The notes below the pieces were generated by a model. That model saw nothing but the letters and a program-made list of their open reading frames with translations, was not told the origin of the DNA and did not search any database. From Mycobacterium sp. IS-3022 (GTDB lineage Bacteria > Actinomycetota > Actinomycetes > Mycobacteriales > Mycobacteriaceae): a stretch of 64,000 nt of DNA. Positions 48,768-59,560 of this stretch are shown here, in pieces (positions within the stretch are counted from its first letter, which is position 1; each line of letters begins with the position of its first letter). Where the stretch lies: positions 310,001 through 374,000 of the forward strand of contig NZ_LQIN01000012.1 in assembly GCF_001500065.1 (NCBI RefSeq). Direction: 5' to 3'. The position numbers and the translations under genes were made by a program.

Positions 48768-51217
48768 GGTGTCTCCGAAGATGTCAGGGATTCAGTCGCG
48801 TCAGCGGTGGCGCCTCCGCTTGTCGCATCGACGTCGTCGGAAACGGGTGCCGAGGCGGCGGTGGTCGGCGCTGGAGCGGGTGACGTCGAACCGGCTACCC
48901 GGCGCAACTTCGCCGCCGCGGTCTTGTAGACGGGCTGTTTGGACACCGGGTCCCAGTCCGTGATGGTCAGCTCGTTGGCGGCGCGGTGATGGCCGCCGTC
49001 GACGTCGACATCCCAATAGCCGTAGTGGAACGGCAGGAACAGCACGCCGGTGCGGATCCCGCAGATGCGGGCCTTGGCGGTGACCGAGCCCCGCGGCGTG
49101 CCGATCTCGACGACGTCGCCCTCTGCGATGGTCAACCGCTGGGCGTCGGCCTTCGACACCTCCACCCACACCTCCGGGGCGGCGGCCTGCAGTTGCGGCG
49201 CCCGGCCGGTTTTGGTGCGGGTGTGGAAATGGTAGAGGGTCCGGCCGGTGATCAACGCGAACGGATACTCGGGCCGCGGCGGCTCGTGCGGTGAAATGTA
49301 TTCGGCGGCTTTGATTATCGCCTTGCCCGACGGATTCATCGCGCGGTACTCGGTGGGCTCCAGTGGTGCACCGGTGATCAGGTCCTTGCCGTAGGCCTCG
49401 CAGTAGTCGGGTGAGGCCCAGAACCGGCCGTTGGCGTACAGTCGCTCCGTGCCGTCGGGATTGTCTGCGTTGCAAGGCCATTGGATGCCGGCCGAGCCGC
49501 GGAGCTTGTCGTAGCTCAGGCCGGTGTAGTCGCACGGGCGGCCGGCGCTGCAGCGTTTCCATGCTTCGAACGCCGATTCGGCGTCGGTCCACGACGGCAG
49601 CGGCGCGCCGTCGTTGTCGCGGAAGTCCATCCGGTGCGCGTAGTCGAGGAAGATGTCCAGGTCAGGCCGAGCCGCACCGGGCGGATCGACGGCTTTCTCC
49701 GAAAGGTGAACGGTGCGGTCGGCGTTGGTGAAGGTGCCGGTCTTCTCGCCCCACGCCGCTGCGGGCAGGACCACATCGGCGAGTTCGGTCGTCTCGGTGC
49801 GGAAGATGTCCTGAACGATCACAAACAGCCGGTCCTGGCCCAGAATGCCTCGAATACGTCGCAGCTCGGGAAGCGATACGGCGGGGTTGGTGGCGCTGAT
49901 CCACAGCAGCCGCAGCGTGCCCTGCTCGGCGTAGCGGAACATCTGCATCGCGTGCGTCGGCGGCGCGTAGTGCGGGATCTGCAGTGCGTCGATGTTCCAC
50001 AGCCGGGCCAGCTCTTCGATGTGGGAGTCGTTGGACCAGTTGCGGAATCCCGCCAGGTCACCGTCCGCGCCACATTCGCGGGTGTTCTCGGCCGTGGGTT
50101 GGCCGTTCATCTGCAGGATCCCGCAGCCCGGCTTGCCCAGCATTCCGCGGACGATGTGAATGTTGTTGACCTGCACCGACGCCGCCGTCGCCTGATGGGA
50201 CTGGTAGAAGCCCTGCAGGACCGTCGAGAGCAGCCTTTGCGCGGTACCGAGCAGCCGTGCGGCCTTTCTGATGTCCTCGGCGGGCACGTCGCAGATCTTC
50301 GCGGCGCGCTCGGCCGGGAACTCGGCCACCCGCTTTCGCAGTTCGTCGAAGCCGACCGCGTTGGCTTCGACGTAGTCATGGTCCACCCAGTCGTTGCGCA
50401 GGATCTCGTGCAGCAGTCCGTTCATCAAGGCCACGTTGGTCCCCGGCAGCGGCGCGAGATGCACTGTGGCGTGCTGGGCGACGGGAGTCGGCCGCGGGTC
50501 GACGCACACGATGGCGGGCGGGCCGTCACCGGCCAGTCGGTCCAGCATCCGCATCCACAACACGGTTTGGGTTTCGGCCACGTTGTGCCCGAAAAGGGCG
50601 ATCACGTCGGCGTGGTCGACGTCGGTGTACGAGCCGGGCTGGCCGTCGCACCCGAACGATTCCTTGAGCGCCTCGGCGGCGGTTGCGGTGCACAACCGGG
50701 TGTTGCCGTCGACGTGGTTGGTGCCGATCGCACCGTGGGCGATCACGCCCTGTGTGTAGTACTCCTCGAGAAACAGCTGACCGCTGGTATAGAACCCGAA
50801 TGCGCTCGGACCCAGCGTTTCGAGCAGCTCCTTGCTGCGGCGGACGATCCGGTTCATCGCTGTGTCCCAGTCGGTTTCGACCAGCTTGCCGTTCTCGCGC
50901 ACCAACGGCGTGGTGAGCCGCTCGGTGGACGCGTTGGCGTGCCACCCGAAGAGGTCCTTGGTGTCGACCCGGCCGCGGTTTACCCGATCAACGGACCGGC
51001 CCCGGATGCCGACGATGCGGCCGTCTTTGACCGCGATGTCGAGGCCGTCACCGTTGGAATGCAGCACTGACGCCGACTGCACCCATCGGTCGACCGCGTC
51101 GGGGGTCAGCCCGTCGGCCAGGTGCATGTCGACGCGTTCCGGCCAGTGTTCGCCCTTTCCGTAAGGCGTCCGCGTGCCCCACGGTTCGGCGATCCGATCG
51201 CGCTTGGTGTTGATCAT
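48764..51217 (-). CDS. Molybdopterin oxidoreductase lacking the N-terminal Fe-S cysteines
   Basis: An 817-residue DMSO-reductase-superfamily protein related to nitrate reductase/formate dehydrogenase catalytic subunits. The bis-MGD binding regions and a probable molybdenum-ligand cysteine (C176 in NTRLCTATAAEAL) are present, as is the C-terminal cofactor domain. The N-terminal motif that normally binds a [4Fe-4S] cluster (C-x2-C-x3-C, then C near x27) reads S50-x2-H53-x3-D57 and D85. All four cysteines are absent while the surrounding sequence (SNGDGLDIAVKDGRIVG, KDLFGW) is well conserved. The C-terminus carries a 40-residue Ala/Ser/Thr-rich tail. MobA and FdhD in this window could mature it. 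Physiological substrate unknown. Confidence 0.88.
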   Translation of the reverse strand: MINTKRDRIAEPWGTRTPYGKGEHWPERVDMHLADGLTPDAVDRWVQSASVLHSNGDGLDIAVKDGRIVGIRGRSVDRVNRGRVDTKDLFGWHANASTERLTTPLVRENGKLVETDWDTAMNRIVRRSKELLETLGPSAFGFYTSGQLFLEEYYTQGVIAHGAIGTNHVDGNTRLCTATAAEALKESFGCDGQPGSYTDVDHADVIALFGHNVAETQTVLWMRMLDRLAGDGPPAIVCVDPRPTPVAQHATVHLAPLPGTNVALMNGLLHEILRNDWVDHDYVEANAVGFDELRKRVAEFPAERAAKICDVPAEDIRKAARLLGTAQRLLSTVLQGFYQSHQATAASVQVNNIHIVRGMLGKPGCGILQMNGQPTAENTRECGADGDLAGFRNWSNDSHIEELARLWNIDALQIPHYAPPTHAMQMFRYAEQGTLRLLWISATNPAVSLPELRRIRGILGQDRLFVIVQDIFRTETTELADVVLPAAAWGEKTGTFTNADRTVHLSEKAVDPPGAARPDLDIFLDYAHRMDFRDNDGAPLPSWTDAESAFEAWKRCSAGRPCDYTGLSYDKLRGSAGIQWPCNADNPDGTERLYANGRFWASPDYCEAYGKDLITGAPLEPTEYRAMNPSGKAIIKAAEYISPHEPPRPEYPFALITGRTLYHFHTRTKTGRAPQLQAAAPEVWVEVSKADAQRLTIAEGDVVEIGTPRGSVTAKARICGIRTGVLFLPFHYGYWDVDVDGGHHRAANELTITDWDPVSKQPVYKTAAAKLRRVAGSTSPAPAPTTAASAPVSDDVDATSGGATADATESLTSSETP

Positions 51218-51258
51218 CGGTTTGGTCGGGCTACCCGCGAACCACTACGTCAAACGCG

Positions 51259-51810
<552 letters not shown>

Positions 51811-51841
51811 ACCCCGTTCCGTTTTCGGGCAACAATGAGGC

Positions 51842-53896
51842 ATGGATTTCTACTCGGCGTACCGGCACGGCTTAGTCCGCGTCGCCGCCTGTACGCACCA
51901 CACGGCGCTCGCCGACCCGCGGGCCAACGCCGAGTCCGTGCTGCGGATGGCGCGCGACTGCCACGACGACAGCGTGGCGCTCGCGGTCTTTCCGGAGCTG
52001 ACGCTGTCCGGGTATTCGATCGAGGACATCGTGATGCAGGACGCGCTGCTCGATGCGGTCGAAGACGCGGTGCTCGACATCGTCGTGGCCTCGGCCGATC
52101 TGATGCCCGTGCTGGTGGTCGGCGCCCCACTGCGCTACCGGCACCGGGTGTACAACACCGCCGTGGTGATCCACCGCGGGCGGGTGCTCGGCGTGGCGCC
52201 GAAGTCCTACCTGCCGACGTACCGTGAGTTCTACGAGCGGCGCCAGATGGCGCCCGGCGACGACGTGCGCGGGGCGATCCGGATGGGGCGCGGAGACCAC
52301 TGGGCCGATGTACCGTTCGGTCCCGACCTGTTGTTCACCGCGACCGACATGCCGGGTTTCGTGCTGCACGTCGAGATCTGCGAGGACATGTTCGTGCCGA
52401 TTCCGCCGAGCGCGTCGGCGGCATTGGCCGGTGCAACGGTGTTGGCGAACCTGTCGGGCAGCCCGATCACGATCGGCCGGTCCGAGGACCGCTGCCTGCT
52501 GGCCCGCTCCGCGTCGGCACGCTGCCTGGCCGCATACGTCTATTCCGCGGCGGGCCCGGGGGAGTCGACCACCGACCTCGCCTGGGACGGCCAGACGATG
52601 ATCTGGGAGAACGGCGAGTGCCTGGCGCAATCCGAGCGGTTCCCGAAAGGCGAACAACGCTCGATCGCCGACGTCGACCTGGAACGGCTGCGCTCCGAAC
52701 GCATCCGGATGGGCACCTTCGACGACAACCGGCGTCACCACGATACGTCGACAGACTCCTACCGGCGGGTGGAGTTCCAGCTCGATCCGCCATCCGGTGA
52801 CATCGGGCTGCTTCGGCACGTCGAACGCTTCCCGTTCGTTCCGTCGGATCCGCAACGGCTGGAACAAGATTGCTACGAGGCTTACAACATCCAGGTGGCC
52901 GGGCTCGAGCAGCGGTTGCGTGCGCTCGACTACCCCAAGGTGGTGCTGGGGCTGTCCGGTGGCCTGGACTCGACGCACGCGCTGATCGTCGCGGCGCGGG
53001 CGATGGATCGCGAACAACGGCCGCGCAGCGACATTCTCGCGTTCACCATGCCGGGGTTCGCGACGGGCGACCGCACCAAAGGCAATGCCGTGCGGTTGGC
53101 CGAGGCGTTGGGCGTGACGTTCGACGAACTCGACATCAAGTCGACCGCGGAACTGATGCTCAAGAACATGGACCATCCGTTCGGGCGCGGCGAGGAGGTC
53201 TACGACGTCACCTTCGAAAACGTGCAGGCCGGCCTGCGCACTGACTACCTGTTCCGGCTGGCCAATCAGCGCGGCGGCATCGTGCTGGGCACCGGCGACC
53301 TGTCCGAACTCGCGCTGGGGTGGTCGACCTACGGCGTCGGCGACCAGATGTCGCACTACAACGTCAACGGCGGCGTGCCGAAGACGTTGATTCAGCACCT
53401 GATTCGCTGGGTGATCACCTCCAAGCAGTTCGATGAGACCGTCAACGAGGTACTGCAGTCGGTGCTCGACACCGAGATCTCCCCGGAACTGGTGCCGGCC
53501 GGTGAGGACGAGGAGATCCAGAGCAGCGAATCCAAGGTCGGACCCTATGTGCTGCAGGACTTCTCGCTGTTTCAGGTGCTGCGCTTCGGGTTCCGGCCCT
53601 CGAAGGTAGCGTTTCTCGCCTGGCACGCCTGGAGCGATCCGGCGCGCGGCGACTGGCCAACCGGCTATCCCGAGGACAAACGGCCGGCCTACTCGTTGAA
53701 GGAGATTCGGCACTGGCTGCAGGTGTTCGCGCAGCGCTACTACTCGTTCGCGCAGTTCAAGCGGTCGGCGCTGCCCAACGGCCCGAAGGTGTCGCACGGC
53801 GGCTCGCTTTCGCCGCGCGGTGACTGGCGGGCGCCGTCGGACATGTCTGCGCGCACCTGGCTCGACGAGATCGAGCGGGAGATCCCTGAGGAGTGA
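51842..53896 (+). CDS. nadE: Glutamine-dependent NAD synthetase
   Basis: A 684-residue two-domain enzyme making NAD from nicotinate adenine dinucleotide. The N-terminal glutaminase (nitrilase-type) domain has the E52-K121-C180 triad ([34 protein letters not shown]). The C-terminal synthetase domain has the P-loop [13 protein letters not shown]. Length and order fit mycobacterial NadE (Rv2438c). A hairpin repeat follows the stop. Confidence 0.97.
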   Translation: MDFYSAYRHGLVRVAACTHHTALADPRANAESVLRMARDCHDDSVALAVFPELTLSGYSIEDIVMQDALLDAVEDAVLDIVVASADLMPVLVVGAPLRYRHRVYNTAVVIHRGRVLGVAPKSYLPTYREFYERRQMAPGDDVRGAIRMGRGDHWADVPFGPDLLFTATDMPGFVLHVEICEDMFVPIPPSASAALAGATVLANLSGSPITIGRSEDRCLLARSASARCLAAYVYSAAGPGESTTDLAWDGQTMIWENGECLAQSERFPKGEQRSIADVDLERLRSERIRMGTFDDNRRHHDTSTDSYRRVEFQLDPPSGDIGLLRHVERFPFVPSDPQRLEQDCYEAYNIQVAGLEQRLRALDYPKVVLGLSGGLDSTHALIVAARAMDREQRPRSDILAFTMPGFATGDRTKGNAVRLAEALGVTFDELDIKSTAELMLKNMDHPFGRGEEVYDVTFENVQAGLRTDYLFRLANQRGGIVLGTGDLSELALGWSTYGVGDQMSHYNVNGGVPKTLIQHLIRWVITSKQFDETVNEVLQSVLDTEISPELVPAGEDEEIQSSESKVGPYVLQDFSLFQVLRFGFRPSKVAFLAWHAWSDPARGDWPTGYPEDKRPAYSLKEIRHWLQVFAQRYYSFAQFKRSALPNGPKVSHGGSLSPRGDWRAPSDMSARTWLDEIEREIPEE

Positions 53897-53898
53897 CT

Positions 53899-53951
53899 GT
53901 GATTTCGGTGTCGTTGGGTGCGGTCAGCGCAACCAGCTACACCGAAATCAC
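53899..53951. repeat. Hairpin repeat, copy 2
   Basis: Arms 53899-53922 and 53928-53951 pair with about four mismatches round a 5-nt loop; both carry the GATTTCGGTGT core. It lies between convergent nadE and the methyltransferase-like gene, whose stop falls in the right arm. Confidence 0.75.
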
Positions 53952-54545
53952 GCCTATGCCGGGCACGAACCGTCCGACGGTGGCGAGATAGTCGCGGTAA
54001 CTGTCGCCGTGCGTCGCGAGCAGATACGGCTCTTCGACGACGCGCACCTGCGCCTCGATCGTCGCGACCAGAAGCGCGAAGCCGACCATCGCTACGAGAT
54101 TCGGTGTGATGAGAGCGATTCCGAAGCCGAAAACCATCATCGCGGTGAAGATCGGGTTACGCACCCGGGCGAACACCCCGCTGCGGATCAAAGTCGTGGT
54201 CTCGCTTGCGTCGACGCCGATCCGCCAGGAGTCGCCCATGTCGAACTGCGCGTAGAGCGTTGCGCCGATGCCCGCCACCGCGAGCGCGATGCCGATGACG
54301 TTCAGCCACGGCCGGTCGAGAACCTCCAACGGCGCGACCACGCCGGCGAGCTGCAGGATCGGCGCGAACACGGCGGCGGCCATCGCGACGACGAATCCCA
54401 CCCCGGCGAACCACTCGAGCGACAGCGGCCGCCCGCTGATGCCACGGAACCCGGTCGATCCGGTCCGGCGCCGTTGACGCCAACTGCGCCAACCGAATCC
54501 GAGCGCGGCGAACAACACGAACAGGACGAGTGCGACGATCGGCAT
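53937..54545 (-). CDS. Isoprenylcysteine carboxyl methyltransferase family membrane protein
   Basis: A 202-residue membrane protein with four or five hydrophobic segments and the ICMT/PEMT signature RNPIFTAMMVFGFG, followed by EEPYLLATHGDSYRDYLATVGRFVPG. Bacterial members methylate unknown substrates or act as putative lipid methyltransferases. The ATG at 54545 follows GAAGGAGTC. It is the last gene of the CmtR-like/CDF operon. Confidence 0.8.
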   Translation of the reverse strand: MPIVALVLFVLFAALGFGWRSWRQRRRTGSTGFRGISGRPLSLEWFAGVGFVVAMAAAVFAPILQLAGVVAPLEVLDRPWLNVIGIALAVAGIGATLYAQFDMGDSWRIGVDASETTTLIRSGVFARVRNPIFTAMMVFGFGIALITPNLVAMVGFALLVATIEAQVRVVEEPYLLATHGDSYRDYLATVGRFVPGIGVISV

Positions 54546-54564
54546 GCTGACTCCTTCTAGATGT

Positions 54565-55170
54565 TCACGCGCAGCAGGGATCGCCGCGCCAGGCGTCGAC
54601 GCCTTCGCGAACCGCAATCACCGCGATACCCAGCGCCGCGACGGGATCGGCCCACGACCAGCCGAAGAGGCCGTTGAGTACCAGGCCTGCCAGCAGGATC
54701 GCCGACAGGTAGGTGCACAACAGCGTCTGCTTGGAGTCGGCGACGGCCGACGTCGAGCCGAATTCACGGCCGGCGCGCCGCTGCGCCAGCGACAGCACGG
54801 GCATGATCGCCAGGCTCAGCGCGGCGAGCACGATCCCGACCAGCGACGGCGCAGCCTCGCCGCGGCCGGTCAGCGCGAGCACCGCGTCGACGCTGACGTA
54901 CGCCGCGAGCGCGAAGAAGGAGAACGCGATGAAGCGCAGCGCGGCCTTCTCCCGCGTCTCCGGGTCGCGCGCCGAGAACTGCCAGGCGACGGCCGCCGCG
55001 GAGGCGACTTCGACAACCGAATCCAGCCCGAAACCGATCAGCGCCGACGACGACACCCGGGTGCCCTCGGCCAGCGCGACGGTCGCCTCGATGACGTTGT
55101 AGGTGATCGTGGCGGCCACCAACCATCGGATGCGACGGGCAAGCACTTCGCGCCGGGTGGTGGCGGGCAT
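54565..55170 (-). CDS. Cation diffusion facilitator (heavy-metal exporter)
   Basis: A 201-residue CDF-family transporter with about six hydrophobic segments. It is short and lacks the usual C-terminal cytoplasmic domain, ending in DPCCA. The start overlaps the regulator stop as TGATG. Pairing with a CmtR-like sensor suggests export of Cd, Pb or a related soft metal. The terminal CC could bind metal. Confidence 0.83.
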   Translation of the reverse strand: MPATTRREVLARRIRWLVAATITYNVIEATVALAEGTRVSSSALIGFGLDSVVEVASAAAVAWQFSARDPETREKAALRFIAFSFFALAAYVSVDAVLALTGRGEAAPSLVGIVLAALSLAIMPVLSLAQRRAGREFGSTSAVADSKQTLLCTYLSAILLAGLVLNGLFGWSWADPVAALGIAVIAVREGVDAWRGDPCCA

Positions 55171-55499
55171 CAGCAGCAATCGTCGGCGACCGCGTTCGGG
55201 CAGCAGGCCGGATCGACGTCGAGCACCAGGCCGACCAGGTCGTCGAGTGCGTGGGCGATTCGCTCATCGGCGAGTTCGTAGCGGCTGCGGCGGCCCTCGG
55301 GCTGCGCGAGCACCAGGCCGCAGCCCCGTAGGCAGGCCAGGTGGTTGGACAGAATCTGGCGGGAGACGCCGATCTTGTCGGCGAGTTCCGAGGGATAGCC
55401 GGGCCCGTCGCGCAGCATCAACAGGATCTCGGCGCGGGTCGGGTCCGACAGTGCGCAACCGAACCGCGACAGCGCATCGCTGTGGGAGACCGTCTGCAT
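55170..55499 (-). CDS. ArsR/SmtB-family metal sensor, CmtR-like
   Basis: A 109-residue winged-helix repressor closely resembling M. tuberculosis CmtR, a Cd/Pb sensor. The metal-binding cysteines are conserved in HLACLRGCGLV (CmtR C57/C61 equivalents) and in the C-terminal DPACC (C102 equivalent); an extra CC ends the protein. Just upstream, ACAG (55507-55510) and CTGT (55522-55525) form a weak inverted repeat that could be part of its operator. It heads an operon with the CDF exporter. Confidence 0.85.
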   Translation of the reverse strand: MQTVSHSDALSRFGCALSDPTRAEILLMLRDGPGYPSELADKIGVSRQILSNHLACLRGCGLVLAQPEGRRSRYELADERIAHALDDLVGLVLDVDPACCPNAVADDCC

Positions 55500-55551
55500 G
55501 ACGCAGACAGTACATCACTATCTGTATTCAGCCAACCCTGAACTATCCACG

Positions 55552-55606
55552 GGCGATTTCGGTGTAGTTGGTCGCGTTCAGCGCCACCAACTACACCGAA
55601 ATCGCC
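55552..55606. repeat. Hairpin repeat, copy 3 (perfect 21-bp stem)
   Basis: Bases 55552-55572 pair perfectly with 55586-55606 around a 13-nt loop. The stem contains the GATTTCGGTGTAGTTGG core shared with copies at 46698 and 53899. It lies just past the stop of the leftward enoyl-CoA hydratase gene. Confidence 0.85.
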
Positions 55607-55609
55607 ATG

Positions 55610-56449
55610 TCAGAGGCGGCCGTCGACTCGCAGCTCGGGGTGCACCCAGTCCGGCGAGCGGCGCTCCTTGAACGACCGGAAGCCCTCCATCGCCTCGGCC
55701 GAGGAGTAGCTGGCCTGCATCCCGATGCGGTCGAACAGCCCCAGATAGTTGTCCAGACTCGACTTGACCACGCCGCGGGCGCCGGGAGCGGTCCGACAGC
55801 ACTGGCCGAGCACTTCGCGCGCCGCGTCGAGCAGAGCGTCGTGGGGCACCACGCGCGTCACCATGCCCCACTCCAGCGCCTCCTGCGCGGTCAGTGTCCG
55901 GCCGGTGAACATCAGATCGCGCGTCCGCACGGGACCGATCAGCCGGGCCAGCATCTGGCTGTAGTACGTGTCGGCGATACCGCGCAGCAGTTCGGGCACC
56001 CGGAACGTGGCCCGCTCACTGACCACCGTCATGTCGCTGCACAGCGCGATCTGCAAGCCCCCGCCCTGACACAGCCCGTTGACCGCCGACACCACCGGCT
56101 TGACCGACTGCCGCAGGGTCTCGAACGGGGTCACGTCCATGCCGAGCGCCGACCCGAATGTCAGCCAGTTGTCGCTGCCGTCGCCCCCACCCATGTCACC
56201 GCCGGGCGCGAAGACGTCGCCGGTGCCGGTGATCAGCAGTCCGGCCAGGTCCGGATCGGCGTCGACGTGGCGCACCGCGTAGCGAATCCCGAAGTACATC
56301 GCGGGCGTCATCGCGTTGCGAGCCTCCGGCCGGTCGAGCCTGCACACCCCGAACGGTCCCTCGCGGGTGAACTTCAGGTACGGGGTGCCGAGCCAGTCGC
56401 CCTCGGGTGGCCGCGGGCCGCTCGTGGTGCTCGGCTGGGTGCTCGTCAT
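55610..56449 (-). CDS. Enoyl-CoA hydratase/isomerase family protein
   Basis: A 279-residue crotonase-fold protein. The oxyanion-hole segments are TGDVFAPGGDMGG and VNGLCQGGGLQIALCSDM. The enzyme likely hydrates or isomerises an acyl-CoA; one of the usual glutamates is not evident at the expected place, so the exact reaction is open. Its ATG overlaps the stop of the ribokinase-like gene (ATGA), which indicates one transcript. Confidence 0.85.
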   Translation of the reverse strand: MTSTQPSTTSGPRPPEGDWLGTPYLKFTREGPFGVCRLDRPEARNAMTPAMYFGIRYAVRHVDADPDLAGLLITGTGDVFAPGGDMGGGDGSDNWLTFGSALGMDVTPFETLRQSVKPVVSAVNGLCQGGGLQIALCSDMTVVSERATFRVPELLRGIADTYYSQMLARLIGPVRTRDLMFTGRTLTAQEALEWGMVTRVVPHDALLDAAREVLGQCCRTAPGARGVVKSSLDNYLGLFDRIGMQASYSSAEAMEGFRSFKERRSPDWVHPELRVDGRL

Positions 56450-57336
56450 AACTGCCTTTCTGTCGCTCGGTTGGATACCGCGTCGTCGATGGCTTCGGCG
56501 TACGGCGCGCAGTCGCCGGCTCCCGGAACGAGCGTGGACAAGGCCGCGGCGGCACACGCCCGGCGCAGCGCGGTCTCGTGGCCGTCGAGCCAGTGCGCGG
56601 CGAGCACACCGGCGAACACGTCGCCTGCGCCGGTGGTGTCCACGGCCCGCACCGCGGGGACGGGGACGACGAAGCGCTCGCCGTCGCCCAGATAACTCGC
56701 ACCGCGCGGACCCCGGGTGATCACCAGATGCGGGACGGGCCAGTGCCATTCGCCGGCCTCGGTCTCGTTGACCACGACGACGTCCGCCGACTCGGACAGG
56801 GCGAGCAGCTCGTGTGGCGGGGCACCGGGCGGTGAGGCGTTGACGATGACGACCGCACCGGCCGCACGCGCCACCCGGGCGGCGGCGATCGCGGTCGGAA
56901 GGGGAATCTCCAATTGCAGCAGCATCACGTCGCAGTCGGCGATGACGCCGCGCATCTCCGCGGAGTCCACGTTGAGCGCGGCGTTCGCCCCCGCGGCGAC
57001 CACGATCGTGTTCTCCGCCGACGAGTCGACCAGGATCACCGCCGATCCGCTCGGTCCGGGCACTGTGACGACGCCGTCCAGACCGACGCCGTTGGCGCTG
57101 AGGTGACCCCGCAGCGCCTCTGCCGCCGCGTCGCTGCCGAGCGCGGCGACGAGCCGCACCGCCGCGCCCGCTCGCGCCGCGGCCACCGCCTGGTTGCCGC
57201 CCTTACCGCCCGGTGAGGTCGACAGGCCGGACGCCAGCACGGTCTGGCCCGGGCGGGGCAGGGCGCTCACCGTGAACGTGAGGTCGGCGTTGACACTGCC
57301 GACCACACATACCCGGCTGCAGACCCGCGCCACCAT
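56446..57336 (-). CDS. rbsK: Ribokinase / PfkB-family carbohydrate kinase
   Basis: A 296-residue sugar kinase with GSVNADLTF, the di-glycine GGKGGNQAVAAARAGA and the C-terminal ATP/anion-hole motif DTTGAGDVFAGVLA, whose aspartate is the catalytic base. ATG 57336 is preferred. It corresponds in position to Rv2436. Ribose specificity is inferred from family similarity only. Confidence 0.88.
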   Translation of the reverse strand: MVARVCSRVCVVGSVNADLTFTVSALPRPGQTVLASGLSTSPGGKGGNQAVAAARAGAAVRLVAALGSDAAAEALRGHLSANGVGLDGVVTVPGPSGSAVILVDSSAENTIVVAAGANAALNVDSAEMRGVIADCDVMLLQLEIPLPTAIAAARVARAAGAVVIVNASPPGAPPHELLALSESADVVVVNETEAGEWHWPVPHLVITRGPRGASYLGDGERFVVPVPAVRAVDTTGAGDVFAGVLAAHWLDGHETALRRACAAAALSTLVPGAGDCAPYAEAIDDAVSNRATERQL

Positions 57337-57398
57337 GACCCCCAACGCTAATGCAGCACCGCTACCTGACACGTGTCGAACTCCCAAAGCCCGTTCGA

Positions 57399-57404
57399 TA
57401 CGCT
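57399..57404 (+). promoter_or_regulatory. -10 element of a probable leaderless proA promoter
   Basis: TACGCT fits TANNNT and ends 6 nt before ATG 57411 with no ribosome-binding site between, suggesting a leaderless transcript. Confidence 0.45.
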
Positions 57405-57410
57405 GGTTTG

Positions 57411-58667
57411 ATGAGTGTGCAGGTCCCCTTGGCCGCTGACGCCGCCGATCTGCGTGGTCAGGTACACGACGCCGCCCGCCGAGCCCGCGTGGCGGCGCGT
57501 GCGCTGGCCACTCTCAGCTCGGAAACCAAGAACCGCGCGCTGAACACCGCCGCCGACCACGTGCTGATGTCGACGCGGCAGATCCTCGAGGCCAACGACC
57601 AGGACCTCGCCACCGCCCGCGCCGCGGGCACGCCCGACGCGATGCTCGACCGGCTCAAGTTGAACCCGGACCGGATCGACGGCATCGCCGACGGGCTGCG
57701 CCAGGTGTCGCGGTTGCCGGACCCGCTGGGCGAGGTGCTGCAGGGCCGCACGCTGCCCAACGGTCTGCAACTGCGGCAACTGCGTGTCCCGCTCGGTGTC
57801 GTCGGCATCGTCTACGAGGGCAGGCCGAACGTCACCGTCGACGCATTCGGGTTGACGCTGAAGTCCGGCAACGCGGTGCTGCTTCGCGGCAGCTCCTCGG
57901 CGGCCAACTCCAACGCCGCGCTGGTGAACGCGTTGCGCGCCGCGCTGGCCACCGAACTGCTCGACGTCGACGCGGTGCAGTTGCTGCCCAGCTCCGACCG
58001 CGCCAGCGTCACCCACCTGATCCAGGCGCGCGGGCTGGTCGACGTCGTCATCCCGCGCGGCGGCGCAGGTCTGATCGATGCGGTCGTCCGGGACGCGACG
58101 GTGCCGACGATCGAGACCGGCGTGGGCAATTGCCATGTGTACGTGCATGAGTCGGCCGACCTCGACGTCGCCGAACGCATCCTGCTCAACGCCAAGACAC
58201 GCAGGCCCAGCGTCTGCAACGCGGCCGAATCGGTTCTGGTCGACGCCGCGATCGCCGATCGCGCGGTGCCGCGGCTGACGCGCGCGCTGAAGGACGCCGG
58301 TGTGACGGTGCACGACAACCCGTCCGAAGAGGAGTTGCGTGCCGAGTTCCTCTCGATGGACATCGCGTTGGCGGTGGTCGACGGTGTCGACGCGGCGATC
58401 GACCACGTCAACGAATTCGGCACCGGGCACACCGAAGCGATCGTCGCCACGGATCTCGCTGCGGCGCAACGATTCACCGAGCGGGTCGACGCGGCCGCGG
58501 TGATGGTGAACGCGTCGACGGCGTTCACCGACGGTGAGCAGTTCGGGTTCGGTGCCGAGATCGGAATCTCCACCCAGAAGCTGCACGCCCGCGGCCCCAT
58601 GGGCCTGCCCGAACTGACGTCAACCAAGTGGATTGTGTGGGGAGACGGCCACACCCGCCCGGCCTGA
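57411..58667 (+). CDS. proA: Gamma-glutamyl phosphate reductase
   Basis: A 418-residue NADPH-dependent reductase, the second step of proline synthesis. It has [29 protein letters not shown] and the catalytic cysteine in [10 protein letters not shown]. The start at 57411 follows a leaderless-type promoter. Confidence 0.97.
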   Translation: MSVQVPLAADAADLRGQVHDAARRARVAARALATLSSETKNRALNTAADHVLMSTRQILEANDQDLATARAAGTPDAMLDRLKLNPDRIDGIADGLRQVSRLPDPLGEVLQGRTLPNGLQLRQLRVPLGVVGIVYEGRPNVTVDAFGLTLKSGNAVLLRGSSSAANSNAALVNALRAALATELLDVDAVQLLPSSDRASVTHLIQARGLVDVVIPRGGAGLIDAVVRDATVPTIETGVGNCHVYVHESADLDVAERILLNAKTRRPSVCNAAESVLVDAAIADRAVPRLTRALKDAGVTVHDNPSEEELRAEFLSMDIALAVVDGVDAAIDHVNEFGTGHTEAIVATDLAAAQRFTERVDAAAVMVNASTAFTDGEQFGFGAEIGISTQKLHARGPMGLPELTSTKWIVWGDGHTRPA

Positions 58668-58683
58668 TATAGGAGCCCTATCC

Positions 58684-59559
58684 GTGAGTGTCCCCGCGCG
58701 CCCAGCGCCGCTGTTCGCCGACATCGAGGATGTCGGCAGGCGGCTGGCCGAGACCGGCTACCTACCCGACACCGCAACCGCGACAGCGGTTTTCCTGGCC
58801 GACCGGCTGGGCAAGCCGTTGTTGGTGGAAGGACCGGCGGGTGTCGGAAAGACCGAACTGGCGCGCGCAGTCGCGCAGTCGACCGGATCGGGTCTGGTGC
58901 GGCTGCAGTGCTACGAGGGCGTCGACGAGGCCCGCGCGCTCTACGAGTGGAACCACGCCAAGCAGATCCTGCGAATCCAGGCCGGACACGGCGATTGGGA
59001 CTCCACCCGCGACGACGTGTTCAGCGAGGAGTTCCTGCTGTCGCGCCCGCTGCTGACCGCGATCCGGCGCACCGAGCCGACCGTGCTGCTGATCGACGAG
59101 ACCGACAAGGCCGACATCGAGATCGAAGGGCTGCTGCTGGAGGTGCTGTCCGACTTCGCGGTTACCGTGCCGGAACTGGGCACGATCAGCGCGGAGCGCG
59201 CGCCGTTCGTCGTCCTGACCTCCAACGCCACCCGCGAGCTGTCCGAGGCGCTCAAGCGCCGCTGTCTGTTCCTGCACATCGACTTTCCCGATCCCGATCT
59301 CGAGCGGCGCATCCTGCTGTCCCGAGTGCCGGAGCTGCCCGAACGGCTCGCCGACGAGCTGGTCAAGATCATCGGCGTGCTGCGCGGAATGCAGCTCAAG
59401 AAGCTGCCGTCGGTGGCCGAGACCATCGACTGGGGCCGCACGCTTCTGGCCCTGGGGCTGGACACCATCGACGACGCGACGATCGCGGCCACCCTGGGTG
59501 TGGTGCTCAAACACCAGTCCGACCAGATCAAGGCCTCCGGCGAGCTGAGGCTGAACTGA
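58684..59559 (+). CDS. MoxR-family AAA ATPase
   Basis: A 291-residue AAA+ ATPase with Walker A GPAGVGKTEL (50-59), Walker B VLLIDETDKAD and sensor 1 VLTSNATREL. MoxR proteins act with VWA-domain partners as chaperones for metalloenzyme maturation or complex assembly. GTG 58684 has AGGAG 8 nt upstream. The VWA partner gene begins 2 nt after the stop. Confidence 0.93.
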   Translation: MSVPARPAPLFADIEDVGRRLAETGYLPDTATATAVFLADRLGKPLLVEGPAGVGKTELARAVAQSTGSGLVRLQCYEGVDEARALYEWNHAKQILRIQAGHGDWDSTRDDVFSEEFLLSRPLLTAIRRTEPTVLLIDETDKADIEIEGLLLEVLSDFAVTVPELGTISAERAPFVVLTSNATRELSEALKRRCLFLHIDFPDPDLERRILLSRVPELPERLADELVKIIGVLRGMQLKKLPSVAETIDWGRTLLALGLDTIDDATIAATLGVVLKHQSDQIKASGELRLN

Positions 59560-59560
59560 G

